A stretch of DNA of 64,000 nucleotides from Modicisalibacter muralis (GTDB lineage Bacteria; Pseudomonadota; Gammaproteobacteria; Pseudomonadales; Halomonadaceae). Positions 63,567 through 64,000 of the stretch are shown piece by piece. Numbering within the stretch: position 1 is the stretch's first letter; every line of letters begins with the position of its first letter. The stretch covers positions 1 through 64,000 of the forward strand of contig NZ_FNGI01000003.1 of the NCBI RefSeq assembly GCF_900102945.1. Direction: 5' to 3'. The notes under the pieces are model-generated. The model ran no database searches. It had not been told where the DNA came from and saw nothing but the letters and a program-made list of their open reading frames with translations. The position numbers were made by a program, and so were the translations under genes.

Positions 63567-64000
63567 AGCGCTGGATTCTGGCCCCTCTGCTAGCTCTGTT
63601 GACCATCCCCGCTTTTGCCGCGGAAGACTTCCGCGTCGGTTATGTCCGGGTCATGGACGATGCTCAGGTCATGCTCGCTTATGAAGCCGGGCTTTATGAA
63701 AAATATGGCCTGAATGCCGATCTGATCGAGTTCAGTTCCGGCACCGACCTGATCAAGGCGATCGTCGGCGGCGGCCTGGATATCGGCGTGCTGGGTTTTT
63801 CCAATGCCTTCACCTGGGCCTCGCGCGGCGCCGATCTCAAGATCGTCGGCGGCGCCCAGCGCGGTTATCACTCACTGCTGGTGCGTAACGATTCCGGCAT
63901 AGAGGAAGTCGCCGGTCTGGAGGGCAAGAGCCTGGCCTCGCAGAAGCAGGGCAGCACGGCGGATATCGTGCTCAAGGGTGTGATGCTGGCCGACGCCGGG
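63563..64000 (+). CDS. ABC transporter substrate-binding protein, NitT/TauT type (5' part)
   Basis: 146 residues visible; continues past the window. Signal peptide MKRWILAPLLALLTIPAFAA, then EDFRVGYVRVMDDAQVMLAY, LYEKYGLNADLIEFSSGTDL, GGGLDIGVLGFSNAFTWA and RGYHSLLVRND, the pattern of NMT1/SsuA-like binding proteins for sulfonates, nitrate or similar anions. A permease should follow downstream. The ligand cannot be inferred. Confidence 0.9.
   Translation, partial: MKRWILAPLLALLTIPAFAAEDFRVGYVRVMDDAQVMLAYEAGLYEKYGLNADLIEFSSGTDLIKAIVGGGLDIGVLGFSNAFTWASRGADLKIVGGAQRGYHSLLVRNDSGIEEVAGLEGKSLASQKQGSTADIVLKGVMLADAG

Overview
The window looks like the chromosome of a GC-rich gammaproteobacterium of the Halomonadaceae (Halomonas-like). 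The evidence is the protein sequences, the many GTG/TTG starts and four-base overlaps, a BCCT osmolyte transporter, TrkA, a beta-ketoadipate cluster, and gene blocks that match enterobacterial/pseudomonad synteny. The genus is inferred from sequence impression; no search was run. I saw no rRNA, tRNA or CRISPR.

Layout. 1-351: inward-facing end of an IS3-family element. 398-5933: suhB | trmJ-cysE-iscR-iscS-iscA | ndk, i.e. RNA modification, transcription antitermination, cysteine and Fe-S assembly, with iscU, hscBA and fdx absent. 5994-14889: rlmN-pilW/pilF-rodZ-ispG-hisS-yfgM-bamB-der, the classical E. coli order. 14886-16927: an AAA+ ATPase, an M48 lipoprotein protease and a small membrane protein. 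16928-26595: aroE, hemF, tsaC, dprA and a LysM gene on the minus strand, then def-fmt-rsmB, dodecin and trkA on the plus strand (the pseudomonad chromosomal block). 26592-35256: accessory metabolism (DUF2784, TraB, a MocR regulator facing DUF1127-phzF, a PcaC-like protein, small membrane proteins, BCCT, a luciferase-like monooxygenase).

35317-46899 is a complete polyol (sorbitol/mannitol/arabitol) catabolic regulon on the minus strand: SorC-type regulator, ABC transporter, HAD phosphatase, sorbitol dehydrogenase, small P-loop kinase, mannitol dehydrogenase, xylulokinase and transaldolase. 47002-50509 is a PepSY / response regulator / sensor kinase operon with a divergent tandem-PepSY gene. 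50699-51508 is a voltage-gated-type K+ channel. 51661-56108 is pcaIJFD plus a broken pcaR regulator. 56122-62603 holds an azoreductase/LysR pair, the giant Lhr helicase and a cupin; 62793-64000 starts a NitT/TauT-type ABC transporter that runs off the end.

The observations most worth following are: (i) a SuhB whose metal-binding catalytic residues are replaced, preceded by an rRNA-type hairpin plus boxA in its own leader, consistent with a purely transcriptional SuhB that autoregulates; (ii) an isc operon without IscU whose IscS also lacks the C-terminal IscU-docking tail; (iii) a frameshifted, internally deleted pcaR beside intact PcaR-type operators; (iv) two copies of an 11-bp-phased operator between the PepSY genes; (v) three GATACAGA-type repeats before a MocR gene; (vi) an IS end whose terminal hairpin sequesters the transposase ribosome binding site on read-through transcripts.
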